DNA of 32,302 bases from Verrucomicrobiota bacterium (GCA_029974925.1 JARKQH010000383.1:1-32302), one strand, 5' to 3'. Shown: positions 16,611 through 24,785, numbered from the stretch's first letter. Notes: generated from the sequence alone by a model not told the origin. Numbers and translations are program-made.

Positions 16611-18497
16611 TCAGGCGGCCGGAATCAGGCGTTCGTAATCCTCCAGTTTGCCGTCGTCCAGACAGCATTGGATGATCTGCCTGCCGAGCGGGTCGAGGTC
16701 CGGGTCCTGGAAGTCGGCCAGGCATTTGTGGAAGAAGGCGCGCAGGATGGCGGCGCCGTGGTCGTAGGCTGCTTCGCCGACTTCGGGCTGGACTTCGACT
16801 TGCAGGAACCAACTGCCGACCATGCGGCCTTCGACCTGGAGCTGGCGGGGGGTGTAGCCGAGAAGGGGACAGCGGGCCGGACGGAGTTGATCGGGGCGGA
16901 ATTTGGCCACGCCGCGGCGGGCGAGGTATTCGCGGGCGACCCACTGGGGCATGAAGCTGACGCGCCAGGCGCCGACGTGCTGGTTGGGGCAGAGGATGTT
17001 GCGCACGCGGGTGTTTTCGGCGAACTGGCGGAGGAGCAGATTGGCATGCTCGACGCGGCGGCCGGTGGCAAAGGGCCAGTAGGAACCCACCCCTTCGCTG
17101 GTCATCCCCTCGGTGTCCACGATGCTGGGATTGGCATGCCCGCGGGGTGAGACCAGCCGCCACAACCAGGCCAGCGCCGGGGGCAGGATGTGAAACAGGC
17201 CGAGGATGCCGTAGGTGGGTTTTTCCCGAGTGCAGGGCGGGGTTCGGACCCCGAAGCTGCGAATGTCCACGGTGACCGAGCCTTCGACGACGCCGGGGAA
17301 GACTTTTCGGGGGATGATCACGCGGGGGTTGGGGCAGGGCTTGCCCGGGGCATCCTGGATGTGTTCCCAGATCATGGCGCGACTGCGCGGCACGGCGTCA
17401 ATGTTGAGATAGAGCAGCGGGACGGGCGGTTCGGCGGCGAGCTTTTCAAGGTGGACGTCGGTGCCATAGTGCTCGATGTGGTTGACGCGGACGAACCAGG
17501 CGTTTTCGGCGTCGGTCAGAACGAGTTTGCCCTGGCCATTCTGCAACGAGGGGTGGCAGAGGGCCATGTCGTCGGTGACGGCGTGCAATTCGCAACTGCG
17601 CGGGATTTCGAGGTAACGGCGTTCGCCGGTGACGACGTTTTCGCCCAGCAGGAGGCGACCGTCGGGCTCGCGATGGGCCTGTTCGAGCATTTCGCTTTTG
17701 CCGCCGCCGCTGGCGCCTTCGTGCATGATGGTGACGACGTTGTCGTAGGGGGTGATGACCTGGACGGTCGAGCAATGATTGGTGACCCAGCCCTCGCGTT
17801 CGCCGAGGCCCAGAAGCACGCCGTAGATGCCTTTTTTGGCGCTGGGTCCCGGATAGAGGTTGTAGGAAAACAGCTCGTGCAAGCCGTCGCGGCGGTTGTG
17901 CACCACGATTTGCTTTCCCTGGAAATGCGTGTGCCGGAAGGGGGGCGCGACGTAAATGATGGCCCGGGGGAGGAAGTCCGGGGCGAGCTCGTCGCCGGGG
18001 AGGATGCCCTGGAGCATGGCCAATCCAAGGGCAAAGAAGCCCGCATTGGCGGGTGCGATGACCAGCGCGTCCATGCCCAGGCCCGCGCCGCCGGCGATGA
18101 AGCCAAACATGGCCAGCTCCTGGCTTTTGAGCCACTCGAAAGTTTGCTCGCGCAACGGCGAGAAATCGGTTCCAAAGCGCTGCCGGAACGATTCCTTGTC
18201 GGTGGGCAGGCCGTCTCCGATGACCATGCAATCCGGGTCGCGGCGGCGCATGTAGGGCTCGGTATAATTGGCCGCGACTCCGTTCCGGACGCGGGCCACC
18301 GTGGCTTCGAGGACGCGCCCCTTGCCCGGGACGTCGTAAGCGACTTCGAAATAGTCCGAGCCGGGGCCGCCGCAGGCCAGGTCAATCAGCTCGTCGGTGG
18401 TGTTGACGAGGGTCAGCTTTTTGCAGTGGGCCAGGATTTCCGCGGCTTCCGCCGGCGGATGGTATTTGTTGATCATTTGATTCAGTGGTCTATCCAT
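16611..18497 (-). CDS. DUF4914 family protein, PEP-carboxykinase-like P-loop protein
   Basis: The 628-residue protein matches DUF4914 in length and features. A P-loop lies at residues 261-269 (GASGGGKSE), preceded by NVVTIMHE. A DD pair (HAVTDDMALCHP, about 310-313) follows, resembling the kinase-1a and kinase-2 motifs of PEP carboxykinases. The IVDTEGMTSEGVGSYWPFATG block and the C-terminal helical part are family features. The predicted activity is nucleotide-dependent phosphotransfer, with unknown substrate. It lies downstream of an HPF-like and a kinase-like gene on the same strand (62-base gap), possibly one operon. Confidence 0.82.
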   Translation of the reverse strand: MDRPLNQMINKYHPPAEAAEILAHCKKLTLVNTTDELIDLACGGPGSDYFEVAYDVPGKGRVLEATVARVRNGVAANYTEPYMRRRDPDCMVIGDGLPTDKESFRQRFGTDFSPLREQTFEWLKSQELAMFGFIAGGAGLGMDALVIAPANAGFFALGLAMLQGILPGDELAPDFLPRAIIYVAPPFRHTHFQGKQIVVHNRRDGLHELFSYNLYPGPSAKKGIYGVLLGLGEREGWVTNHCSTVQVITPYDNVVTIMHEGASGGGKSEMLEQAHREPDGRLLLGENVVTGERRYLEIPRSCELHAVTDDMALCHPSLQNGQGKLVLTDAENAWFVRVNHIEHYGTDVHLEKLAAEPPVPLLYLNIDAVPRSRAMIWEHIQDAPGKPCPNPRVIIPRKVFPGVVEGSVTVDIRSFGVRTPPCTREKPTYGILGLFHILPPALAWLWRLVSPRGHANPSIVDTEGMTSEGVGSYWPFATGRRVEHANLLLRQFAENTRVRNILCPNQHVGAWRVSFMPQWVAREYLARRGVAKFRPDQLRPARCPLLGYTPRQLQVEGRMVGSWFLQVEVQPEVGEAAYDHGAAILRAFFHKCLADFQDPDLDPLGRQIIQCCLDDGKLEDYERLIPAA

Positions 18498-18559
18498 AAA
18501 TTCTCATTTGCGTTAAGGGTTGTCCGGAGGGCGGACGGGCGCCCGGGTCCGGCGCCGGT

Positions 18560-18910
18560 TCAGGTTCGCCGTCCGGCCCGGGCTGCCGGCTGGGGCTTGC
18601 CCCCGCAGGAGGCTCCGCCCCGGTCCGCCTTCGGCGGGGCGTGCGCTTCGATTTGCTGGCGGAGACGGCGGATGACTTTCTCCCAGGCGGGCAGCCAGTC
18701 GTGGTCGCGGGCGGCCGCGCGGAAGCCCGGGCCGTCAGCCGCCACCGCAGCGATGACCTGGTAGGGCGGGGTGGCGTCGGGTTGGTGTTCCAGAGCGACC
18801 TGCGCGGAGAGCAGCGGGATCAGGGAATGCAAAGCTTCCAAGTCCCCGGTCATCCGCCGGCGCGCCGGCTCGTCGCCGTTCAGGCCGCGAAATTGAAATT
18901 GAATCGTCAT
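18560..18910 (-). CDS. HPF/RaiA-like (sigma-54 modulation) ribosome-associated protein, divergent
   Basis: The 116-residue product starts MTIQFQFRGLNGDE and has the beta-alpha-beta pattern of ribosome hibernation factors: LEALHSLIPLLSAQVALE, then YQVIAAVAADGPGFRAAARDHDW, then WEKVIRRLRQQIEAH. The strand carrying 'a-d-gp-fra-a-dhd' followed by a helix with 'ai-kl--qi' is typical of short HPF/RaiA. A basic, low-complexity tail follows. The assignment is from fold pattern rather than strong identity. It begins 18 bases after the kinase-like gene. Confidence 0.55.
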   Translation of the reverse strand: MTIQFQFRGLNGDEPARRRMTGDLEALHSLIPLLSAQVALEHQPDATPPYQVIAAVAADGPGFRAAARDHDWLPAWEKVIRRLRQQIEAHAPPKADRGGASCGGKPQPAARAGRRT

Positions 18911-18928
18911 CGGGCGCCCGGTTTCGGG

Positions 18929-19873
18929 TCAGGCAATGCGTTCCAACAGCTCGTAATCCACCAACGCGTAAGCGGGCTGTCCATCGGGCCGCAACAGGAG
19001 GGTGCCGTCGGGGCGGAGCCGCAAGAGGACGTGTTCCGGTTTGATGTCGAGCATGCGGAATCCGTGGTCCTCGAGCTCCGCAATGGCCAGGCGGGTGACG
19101 CGGGTCAGGAGGCGGTCGCGGCTCGGGCCCTGCAACTGGAGGGCGGCGGCCGTTTGGACCGCGTTCTGGCCGTTAATCCAGCCGTAAAGGAGGATGTACT
19201 GCCGGCGGGGATCAATTTTCAGCCCGGGATGCCGCGCCTGCTTCGCGGCGATTTTGTGCTCCTGCCGTCCGGTCTGCCAGAGCTCGAAGCGGCCCGGGGG
19301 CACATAAATGGCGAGGGGCTTTTTGGTCAGCAGGCGGCCTGGCCGGGTCCGGCCGCGGGAGTTTCGAAGCTCGGTCAGGAGGGCAAATTCCTCGAAGGGG
19401 CTGTTGAATTCCGCATGGGGGTGGCGGCATATCGTGAGCGTGTCCAGGGGCACTTCGAGTCCCACGCGGCTGAAACGCACCACCAGGTCGAGGGCCCGCC
19501 CGGCCAGCGGGCGGGTGGTCACGCGATAGATGGTGCTGGTGCCGGCGAGGCGTTCGCGGTGGGCATCGAACCATTCCGGGGCAAACCAATTTGCCGGGTC
19601 CAGGTGTGCGTGAAAAGGCAGACCCCAGGAGGTGAGATACAAATCCCCGCCGAGCGACGGCCGAACCCGCCAGTAATCCACCCCCAACACGCGGAGCGGG
19701 GCGCGCCCGGGTCCCGGCGGGAGCTTGCCGCCGGCTTTGGGGGCCGGGCCGCGCGCCGGCGCGGGCGGAAGCGCAGAGGCTCCCGGACGCCCCGGGGGGG
19801 CGGGAGATTCGCGGCGGAGCCGGCGGGCGCTTTGAGCGGCGCCGGTCCCGAAGGGTTCGGCGATCATTTTCAT
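18929..19873 (-). CDS. protein-kinase-like fold protein, unknown substrate
   Basis: The 314-residue protein begins with a Pro/Ala-rich, probably disordered stretch of about 60 residues. In the C-terminal part, LDIKPEHVLLRL (D276, K278, H281) resembles a kinase catalytic loop (D-x-K-x-x-N/H), and YALVDYELLERI (D306) resembles a DFG-type metal loop. An earlier LDLVVRFSRVG strand and SPFEEFALLTELR helix could be the beta-3 and alpha-C elements. No classical Gly-rich loop is obvious. I infer a divergent kinase or pseudokinase. The gene starts 78 bases from the divergent LysR gene and precedes the HPF-like gene by 18 bases. Confidence 0.6.
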   Translation of the reverse strand: MKMIAEPFGTGAAQSARRLRRESPAPPGRPGASALPPAPARGPAPKAGGKLPPGPGRAPLRVLGVDYWRVRPSLGGDLYLTSWGLPFHAHLDPANWFAPEWFDAHRERLAGTSTIYRVTTRPLAGRALDLVVRFSRVGLEVPLDTLTICRHPHAEFNSPFEEFALLTELRNSRGRTRPGRLLTKKPLAIYVPPGRFELWQTGRQEHKIAAKQARHPGLKIDPRRQYILLYGWINGQNAVQTAAALQLQGPSRDRLLTRVTRLAIAELEDHGFRMLDIKPEHVLLRLRPDGTLLLRPDGQPAYALVDYELLERIA

Positions 19874-19933
19874 CGTCAGGGGCAATGTGGCGGGCGAATC
19901 GCCTTTTAGGCCAATACGATTTTTGGATTGCGT

Positions 19934-19952
19934 TATTAGGATAAAGCTAATA
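19934..19952. promoter_or_regulatory. inverted repeat (candidate LysR-type autoregulatory site)
   Basis: TATTAG (19934-19939), seven bases, then CTAATA (19947-19952) form a perfect inverted repeat with the T-N11-A spacing used by LysR regulators. It ends on the A of the regulator's own ATG, in the 78-base divergent spacer to the kinase-like gene, so binding would block translation-start-proximal transcription. Confidence 0.5.
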
Positions 19953-20860
19953 TGGTCGGCGGCGTGGAATTTCTGAACTATCATCACCTCCGGTATTTCT
20001 GGGTGGCGGCCAAGGAGGGGGGGCTGACGCGGGCCGCCGAAAAGCTGCGGGTGTCGCAGCCGAGCATCTGCACCCAGATTCAGGCGCTCGAGCGGGCGCT
20101 GGGGGAGAAGTTGCTCCGGCGGACGCCGCGCGGGCTGACGCTGACGGAGGCGGGGCAGAAGGTGTTCAGTTTTGCGGAGGAAATTTTTTCGCTGGGGGAG
20201 GACCTGATGAACACGATGCGGCAGCGTCCGAGCGCGCGGCCGTTGCGGGTGGCGGTGGGGATCGCCGACTCGTTGCCGAAGCTGCTCACGTATCAAATGC
20301 TCAAGCCCATTTTCCACCTGCCGCAGCCCATCCAGGCGGCGTGCTGCGAAGGGAAGGTGCCGGACCTGCTGGGGCAGTTGGCGACCTACCGGCTGGACAT
20401 TGTGCTTTCGGACGAGCCGGCGCCGGCCTCGGGGAATCTCAAGACGTTCAACCATCTGCTGGGGGAGTGCGGCGTGTCGTTTTGCGCGGAGCCCAAACTG
20501 GCCGCCCGGCTCAAGCGGCGCTTTCCCCGCTCGCTGCACGAGGCCCCTGCCCTGCTGCCCAGTCCCAATTCCGCCCTCCGGCGCTCGCTCGAAAAATGGT
20601 TCGGCGAACAACAGGTCGCTCCGCGTTTGGTGGCGGAATTCGACGACGCCGCGCTGGTGAAAGTGGCGGCCACGCACGGGCTCGGGTTTTTTGCCCTGCC
20701 CACCCTGGTCGCGCATGATGCGGTCAGCCGGTATGGAGTGAAGGTCATTGGCCAGGCCCGGGGCTGCCGCCAGCAGTTTTTCGCCATCAGCGCCGAACGG
20801 CGGCTGACCCACCCGGCGGTGGTGGCCATCACCGCCCAGGCGCAGTCCGTTCTGGGATGA
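19952..20860 (+). CDS. LysR family transcriptional regulator, NhaR-like
   Basis: The 302-residue protein begins with LNYHHLRYFWVAAKEGGLTR, AAEKLRVSQPSICTQIQALE and LLRRTPRGLTLTEAGQKV, a LysR winged helix of the NhaR type (the NYHHLRYFW start is distinctive). A periplasmic-binding-like effector domain follows, with IVLSDEPAP and THGLGFFALPTLVA. NhaR regulators respond to Na+ and activate Na+/H+ antiporter genes in enterobacteria. Here a Na+/H+ antiporter-type gene lies about 8 kb away in the fluoride operon. ATG 19952 has AGGA ten bases upstream; GTG 19964 is an alternative. It is convergent with the MFS gene. Confidence 0.88.
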   Translation: MVGGVEFLNYHHLRYFWVAAKEGGLTRAAEKLRVSQPSICTQIQALERALGEKLLRRTPRGLTLTEAGQKVFSFAEEIFSLGEDLMNTMRQRPSARPLRVAVGIADSLPKLLTYQMLKPIFHLPQPIQAACCEGKVPDLLGQLATYRLDIVLSDEPAPASGNLKTFNHLLGECGVSFCAEPKLAARLKRRFPRSLHEAPALLPSPNSALRRSLEKWFGEQQVAPRLVAEFDDAALVKVAATHGLGFFALPTLVAHDAVSRYGVKVIGQARGCRQQFFAISAERRLTHPAVVAITAQAQSVLG

Positions 20861-20875
20861 ACGGGGGAGCGCAAG

Positions 20876-20894
20876 GGCGCGGGGTTCCCGCGCC
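20876..20894. terminator. hairpin between convergent LysR and MFS genes
   Basis: GGCGCGGG (20876-20883) and CCCGCGCC (20887-20894) form a perfect 8-bp stem around GTT, between the LysR stop and the MFS stop. No U-tract follows, so this is a candidate bidirectional transcript-end hairpin. Confidence 0.45.
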
Positions 20895-20920
20895 ACCGGG
20901 CGGGGGGCCCGGGCGCGATT

Positions 20921-22153
20921 TCAGCCGGAGGCGGAGGCGGGGGCCTGGGATGAGGGGGGCCGGGCAACGCGCAGAACCAGGAGGCCGCCGAGGACGAAAA
21001 GCACCGCGCTATAAGCGAAGGCTGCGCCGGTTCCGGCCAGGGTCCACAACCAACCGACCACGGCGCTGGAGACAAAGTCGCCCAAACCGTTGACGGTGGC
21101 GAGCGTGCCAAAGGCCATGCCGTGCTGGGCCTCGGGCACGAGCTCGGCGCAGAACGAATCCTCGAGGGTTTCCTCCAGCCCGACATAGACACCGCCGACG
21201 AGGAAAATCAACGCAAGCGTCCAGACCGTGAGGGGGAGGAAGATGACGGCCAGGGCCATGAGGGCGGCGAGAAAATAGCCGCCGGCCAGAAGGAAGCCTT
21301 TGTTCAGGTGGTCGGCCAGCCAGCCTGCCGCCATGGAGAAGCCGGCATAGAACACGTTGTGGAGGAGGTAGAGGGCGGTGGCGATGGTGGCGGCTTTCGC
21401 GGGGCCGAGGACCGGCGTGAGCTTCACCGTGGCCAGCAGAATGAGCAGGGTGTGGGCGAAATCGCCCATGCCAAACAGGCCGACGGCGAGGAGAAACCGG
21501 CGGTAGCGGGGCGGCAAGGCGCGCAGGCTGTCACCGAAGGAGACGTGGGCGACGGGTTTGCGTTCGCGTTCCTGAACGGCGAAAGTGATGAGGGCGGCGG
21601 CGAGGAGGCCCGGCACCAGGGTCAAGGCAAAGAGAGTCGGATAATGATGGTTGACCAGTTGGAGCAGGAGGAGGGCGGAGGCGGGGCCGACAATCGCCCC
21701 GAGGGTGTCCAGCATGCGTTCGAAACCGAAGGCGCGGCCGTAGGTTTGGGGCGTTACGGAGGCGGCCAGCAACGCTTTGCGAATGGGGGTGCGGACGCCG
21801 CGTCCCAGCCAGGCCGTGGCGCGGGCCAACAGGACGTGCCAGGGGGCGGCAGCCAGACCGAAGGAGGCCGTGCCCAAGGCGGTCACGAGATAGCCTGCAA
21901 CGGCAATGGGCTTCCGGCGGCGGAGCCGGTCGGTGTAATAACCCGAGGCCAGTTTGGCGAAGCTGGAGAGACCGTCGGACACGCCTTCGATCATTCCCAG
22001 CCACGCGGCGGCGACGCCCAGGGTGGCGAGAAAGGCGGGGAGGACGGTGGTGGCGATTTCGTGGGACCAATCGCTGAAGAGGGAGGCCAGTCCGATGCCC
22101 AGGACGGTGCGGTTGAGCCAGCGCGGCCTGGTGGCGGGGGGAGTCGTCTTCAT
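20921..22153 (-). CDS. MFS transporter
   Basis: The product is about 410 residues with roughly twelve hydrophobic segments. The start region (TVLGIGLASLFSDWSHEIATTVLPAFLATLG) and the loop motif GYYTDRLRRRKPIAVAGY match the major facilitator A-motif. The RGVRTPIRKALLAASV segment is typical of a subgroup of bacterial MFS drug/metabolite exporters. The substrate is unknown. It is the last gene of a minus-strand operon after the dynamin-like gene (7 bases between stop and ATG), so the fluoride riboswitch upstream of the first gene likely governs it. Whether it exports fluoride-related or other compounds cannot be told. Confidence 0.88.
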   Translation of the reverse strand: MKTTPPATRPRWLNRTVLGIGLASLFSDWSHEIATTVLPAFLATLGVAAAWLGMIEGVSDGLSSFAKLASGYYTDRLRRRKPIAVAGYLVTALGTASFGLAAAPWHVLLARATAWLGRGVRTPIRKALLAASVTPQTYGRAFGFERMLDTLGAIVGPASALLLLQLVNHHYPTLFALTLVPGLLAAALITFAVQERERKPVAHVSFGDSLRALPPRYRRFLLAVGLFGMGDFAHTLLILLATVKLTPVLGPAKAATIATALYLLHNVFYAGFSMAAGWLADHLNKGFLLAGGYFLAALMALAVIFLPLTVWTLALIFLVGGVYVGLEETLEDSFCAELVPEAQHGMAFGTLATVNGLGDFVSSAVVGWLWTLAGTGAAFAYSAVLFVLGGLLVLRVARPPSSQAPASASG

Positions 22154-22160
22154 GCGTCCA

Positions 22161-23912
22161 CTATGGCAGGAGGAGCAAGCGTTGTTCCAGGTCGTCGCGG
22201 AGCGCCTTGAGGCGGGGGGCTTTGACGGGGGAATTGGCGGCGAGCTGCTCGAGGGTGGCGATTTCGTCGGCTGCCTGGTCCTCGGCCTGACGGATGAGGT
22301 GAGCGATGCCGGCGGCGACCCGGTCGCGCCATTCCGCGGCGAGGCGGGACAGGTTCTTTTCGACTTCGTAACGCGCCTTGCGCAGGAGGACTCGCTCGAC
22401 GGGCCGGCGGAAGAGCGTGAGCGGCACGAGGTGGCCGAGGGTGGTGAAAGCCACGTCGAAGGCGAAGGCGACATCCACAGGGGGAGTCTCGGGTTCGTCC
22501 ACCTCGAGGGCGAACTCGCGGGGGAGGAGGGGGACCCCGAGGGCGCGCCGGGCGTGGCCGGCGAGCCGGTCATGAAACGCATCGAGGGTTCGTTTCAGAT
22601 GGCGCTGGGTCTTGCGCAGGGGGGTGCAAAACATCGCGCGCTGGCTCCGCGAGACTTCCGACAATTCGCGGTTGAGGAAGGTGCGGAGCCACTCGCGCCA
22701 GGCTTCCACCAGACGCGGCAGACGCAGGCGCCAGCGGGGAAACTGCGCGCGCAGCTCCTCCGTCACGCGGGTTTGCAGGTTGTCCTGGATGGGAAGCAAC
22801 TGGGCGAGGAACCAATCCAGGGCCTGGGCCGACCATTCGCGCGCGAGCACCTGAAATTCGGCGCGGAGCAAGTCGAACTGCCGCCGCTCCTCGGCGAGGC
22901 TCTCCTGGAGGGCCTGGCGGGCGGAATCTTCCTGGGTGGCGGCGGCCAGGGCGACGTCGAGGTAGTTCAGAGTCTGCCGGGCGAGGGAGACCAGCTTGTG
23001 GCGGGCAATCTCGCGGACTGCCCGGTCGCGGCCGCCAATCAACGGGAGGAATAATTCGCGCTGGAGTTGTTCTTTGAGCGCGTGTTCTTCCGGTCGAATC
23101 GAGTAGAAAAAGACCGGCCAGCCGCCATTGGGGCCGGAGGGGTTTACGTTGCCCTTCGCGTCGTCGGGCCCTGGGGGGATGCCGTTGGCGTGGCCGTTCC
23201 CGCCGGGAGCCGGGGGCGCCTGTCCGTTGCTGCCGTTGCGGCCGAATCGCTGGGTCAACTGGTCGCGTACAAACGCGAGGACCTCGTGGCGCTGCGGAGC
23301 CGTCAACAGGTCGGCTTTGGTGAGGAGGACGACGATTTTCGGCGTGTGACGGCGCAATTCGTCGAGGAAGGCGAGGTCACGCTCGGACAGCGGCGCGTCG
23401 GCGCTCACGGCCAGCAGGGCGGCGCCCACATTGGGGAGCCAGTTCAAGGTGGCCTCCGTGTTATGGGCGAACGCGCTGCCGATGCCCGGGGTGTCCACGA
23501 ACTCGAGCGGGGCCAGCGGTTGAAGGCTGGGCAAATCCATGGTCACGCCGGCGACCCCCTTGCGGTTTTTCGGATTTTGCGCCTCGGCGACGTACAAATG
23601 GATTTCGTCCAACGCGATGATTTTGCGGGCGCCATCGAGAAATTCCACCTCCGCCCGCTCCTGGGGTCCGTAGCGCAGGCGGGTGATGACCGCCGTGAGC
23701 GGCACGACCCCGATGGGCAGGACGTCGCGGCCGGCCAGATGGTTGAGGAAGGAGCTTTTGCCGGCCTTGAAGCGGCCGAACACGGCCACGTCAATGCTTT
23801 CGCCCCCGGCGGCCTGGCGGCGGCAGGCGGCGAGTTGGGGGCGCAGGCTGGCAAGCTGCAGTTCATCGGCCACGCCCGCGACCCGGTCCAGGATTCCCTC
23901 CGCCGGCATCAT
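22161..23912 (-). CDS. bacterial dynamin-like GTPase
   Basis: The 583-residue protein has a dynamin-type GTPase domain. G1 is GRFKAGKSS (residues 46-54), G2 is around PLTAVIT (71-77), G3 is DTPGIGS (140-146) and G4 is TKAD (198-201). A Gly/Pro/Asn-rich insert (about 225-265) interrupts the G-domain end. A long helical stalk follows, with a hydrophobic patch (AFAFDVAFTTLGHLVPLTLF) that could be the membrane-binding tip. Such proteins tubulate or fuse membranes and protect against membrane damage. Its ATG overlaps the metallophosphoesterase stop, and it precedes the MFS gene, all behind a fluoride riboswitch. Confidence 0.9.
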   Translation of the reverse strand: MMPAEGILDRVAGVADELQLASLRPQLAACRRQAAGGESIDVAVFGRFKAGKSSFLNHLAGRDVLPIGVVPLTAVITRLRYGPQERAEVEFLDGARKIIALDEIHLYVAEAQNPKNRKGVAGVTMDLPSLQPLAPLEFVDTPGIGSAFAHNTEATLNWLPNVGAALLAVSADAPLSERDLAFLDELRRHTPKIVVLLTKADLLTAPQRHEVLAFVRDQLTQRFGRNGSNGQAPPAPGGNGHANGIPPGPDDAKGNVNPSGPNGGWPVFFYSIRPEEHALKEQLQRELFLPLIGGRDRAVREIARHKLVSLARQTLNYLDVALAAATQEDSARQALQESLAEERRQFDLLRAEFQVLAREWSAQALDWFLAQLLPIQDNLQTRVTEELRAQFPRWRLRLPRLVEAWREWLRTFLNRELSEVSRSQRAMFCTPLRKTQRHLKRTLDAFHDRLAGHARRALGVPLLPREFALEVDEPETPPVDVAFAFDVAFTTLGHLVPLTLFRRPVERVLLRKARYEVEKNLSRLAAEWRDRVAAGIAHLIRQAEDQAADEIATLEQLAANSPVKAPRLKALRDDLEQRLLLLP

Positions 23913-24484
23913 GTGAGGGCCTCCGGTTGGCGGGTTTCCTGGCCGCGGTCAGGGGTGGGGTCCGGGCGGGGCAGGTTGAGGCGGTGTTTGCGGGTGCAGG
24001 CGTCAAAGAGCTCGGCGGGGGTGAGGTCCAGGACCTGGGCCAGGTTGAGCTCGGATTCCCAGAGCGGAACCGGGCTGGTCTCGGTCAGGTAATGGTAGAG
24101 GGGGTCGGAGGGGACGGCGTGGCAGGCCTGGCAGACGGCGGAATCCAGGAGGAAACGTTGGACGGGCTGGAGGCCGGCCAGGAATTGCTTCATTTGGGGT
24201 GTGAACAGCGGCAGCGTGGCCTGCTGGGTGGCCACGGCGAGGGCTTGGTAGGCGGCGGAAGAGCGCGAGCTTTCGTCCCGCGCCACGGCCCGGTCGTGGT
24301 TGCCTTGCACCAGCCAGTCGGAGGAGAGGGTGTCCATGGCCCATTGGACGCATTCCACCGGCTGGGGGCCGTAATTCACGAGGTCTCCCAGGCAGAGAAT
24401 CTGATCCACCGCAGGTTCAGCCGCCAGCACGGCTTGCAGCGCCGGCCAGTTGCCATGGACGTCGGACAGGATGAGAATCGTCAT
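23909..24484 (-). CDS. metallophosphoesterase (calcineurin-like), lacking the usual C-terminal GHTH region
   Basis: The 191-residue product has the first metallophosphoesterase motifs: SDVHGN (D8, H10), GDLVNYGP (D34) and GNHD (N62, H63), plus a later His in CHAVPSDPLYHYL. The last family motif (GHTH) and the NPGSVGQPR block are absent; after LDLTPAELFDACTRKHRL the chain ends in a Pro/Arg-rich tail. The C-terminus may be truncated or the active site incomplete. It is the first gene after the fluoride riboswitch, and its stop overlaps the ATG of the dynamin-like gene (ATGATGTGA region), which suggests coupled translation. Confidence 0.85.
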   Translation of the reverse strand: MTILILSDVHGNWPALQAVLAAEPAVDQILCLGDLVNYGPQPVECVQWAMDTLSSDWLVQGNHDRAVARDESSRSSAAYQALAVATQQATLPLFTPQMKQFLAGLQPVQRFLLDSAVCQACHAVPSDPLYHYLTETSPVPLWESELNLAQVLDLTPAELFDACTRKHRLNLPRPDPTPDRGQETRQPEALT

Positions 24485-24575
24485 AACTCGCTACCGTTTA
24501 TAACACAGTTCGGCAGGAGTCATCAGCCGGAAGGCGCTTTCCCGTTGTTCACGGAGGGGCAAACTCCATTGCCCA
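24485..24575 (-). ncRNA. fluoride riboswitch (crcB motif) upstream of metallophosphoesterase-dynamin-MFS operon
   Basis: On the minus strand the leader reads GGCAATGGAGTTTGCC (24573-24558), then a short hairpin, then GGCTGATGACTCCTGCCG (24528-24511). These are the two conserved halves of the fluoride aptamer (GGNGATGGNGTTCGCC and CTGATGACTCCT). GGAGT of the 5' half can pair with ACTCC of the 3' half. The same ACTC (with TGCCG) can instead pair with GAGTT (24489-24485) and CGGTA (24496-24492), directly before the ATG. This suggests that fluoride binding frees the translation start of the metallophosphoesterase. Confidence 0.85.
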
Positions 24576-24580
24576 AGTAC

Positions 24581-24609
24581 AGTATCGGCTGTGCCGGGGG
24601 AAGAATCAA
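24581..24609 (-). promoter_or_regulatory. sigma-70 promoter for the riboswitch-led operon
   Basis: On the minus strand TTGATT (24609-24604) and GATACT (24586-24581) are separated by 17 bases. A start about seven bases beyond the -10 falls at about 24574, exactly where the riboswitch aptamer begins. No better -35/-10 pair was seen. The stretch from 24610 to 24785 shows no other feature. Confidence 0.6.
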
Positions 24610-24785
24610 CTCTGAAAGCCAGCCCCGTGAAATACCCGGCCATGCGCGTCGGGGCGGTGGACAAGACCAGCGGGAGGGGAGGGGCCGGGGCGCATCAGGG
24701 GACGCTGAGGGAGTCCCGATCCGTGGGGCTGGATCGAGTCGGCGCTGGCAGCGGCTTGAACCTGGGCTCGCCCGCAGCCGGCGGC

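Noticed and set aside
15403-17163. 586-codon minus frame read as one protein
   Set aside because: The first part runs out of frame through the DUF4914 gene; the epimerase begins at ATG 16452.
17190-18764. 524-codon + strand frame
   Set aside because: It is the antisense shadow of the DUF4914 gene; the opposite strand has P-loop motifs and a consistent protein.
18929-20896. 655-codon minus frame read as one protein
   Set aside because: The first half is the antisense of the LysR gene; the real protein starts at 19873.
20921-22582. 553-codon minus frame read as one protein
   Set aside because: The N-terminal part overlaps the dynamin gene out of frame; the transporter begins at ATG 22153.
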